Of a stretch of 64,000 nucleotides of DNA, positions 63,959 to 64,000 are shown one piece after another; the stretch's first letter is position 1; each line of letters starts with the position of its first letter. This stretch comes from Gyrodactylus bullatarudis (Eukaryota; Platyhelminthes; Monogenea; Gyrodactylidea; Gyrodactylidae). The notes beneath the pieces are model-generated. The model did no database searches. It saw only the letters and a list, made by a program, of their open reading frames with translations, and was not told the origin of the DNA. A program made the position numbers and the translations under genes. The stretch spans positions 457,556-521,555 of the forward strand of contig SSNU01000157.1 of assembly GCA_012064415.1 (NCBI GenBank), given 5' to 3'.

Positions 63959-64000
63959 TAGGGCAACCAAATGCCTATTTTTGCCTTTTTTGTCCATAGA
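63959..64000. mobile_element. start of a second hAT-type MITE, cut by the window edge
   Basis: TAGGGCAACCAAATGCCTAT matches the right-end terminus of the element at 28035-28487 (reverse complement TAGGGCGACCAAAATGCCTT). It begins 21 nt after the donor of Ih exon 9. The rest is outside the window. Confidence 0.65.

Overview
This window is AT-rich DNA from a eukaryotic nuclear genome. It shows GT-AG introns, widely spaced exons, dense decayed transposons and one assembly gap (Ns at 36767-37711). There is no operon structure, no bacterial gene layout and no CRISPR array. The cyclic-nucleotide-gated channel reads most like arthropod Ih channels, so an arthropod or a close relative is the best guess. 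The species cannot be settled from the sequence.

Layout. 1-9601 is intergenic, with several inverted-repeat elements and one unrecognised minus-strand open frame. 9602-34147 (plus strand) holds eight phase-consistent exons of a Golgi coiled-coil protein. I recognise it as a TMF1/ARA160-like protein from its N-terminal motif, its central coiled-coil motif and its C-terminal module. Its introns of 7.4, 1.5, 11.0 and 2.1 kb carry transposons and one small opposite-strand gene (12061-16948). 34415-40220 is an intergenic transposon nest: a decayed MULE split by a 2.67-kb element with 215-bp inverted repeats that carries a two-exon gene of the FCYVCG family, followed by a decayed hAT transposase. 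40221-63938 (plus strand) holds nine exons of an HCN/Ih channel, from the start codon through the HCN domain, S1-S6, C-linker and cyclic-nucleotide-binding domain. The gene continues past the right edge.

The two main genes are independent: one is a Golgi tethering protein, the other a plasma-membrane cation channel. The most notable features are: introns of only 25 nt and 30 nt beside introns of over 10 kb; an 18-nt in-frame microexon in the S3-S4 linker of the channel; a selectivity filter reading SIGYG where HCN channels normally read CIGYG; a MULE inserted in one arm of a 230-bp-arm hairpin, whose other arm preserves the empty site; two non-autonomous Helitrons with readable ends; hAT and Tc1-like miniature elements with readable target-site duplications; and a MITE family with about a dozen copies. 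Exon boundaries were read by eye from splice sites, reading phase and remembered family consensus. No alignment or transcript data was available.
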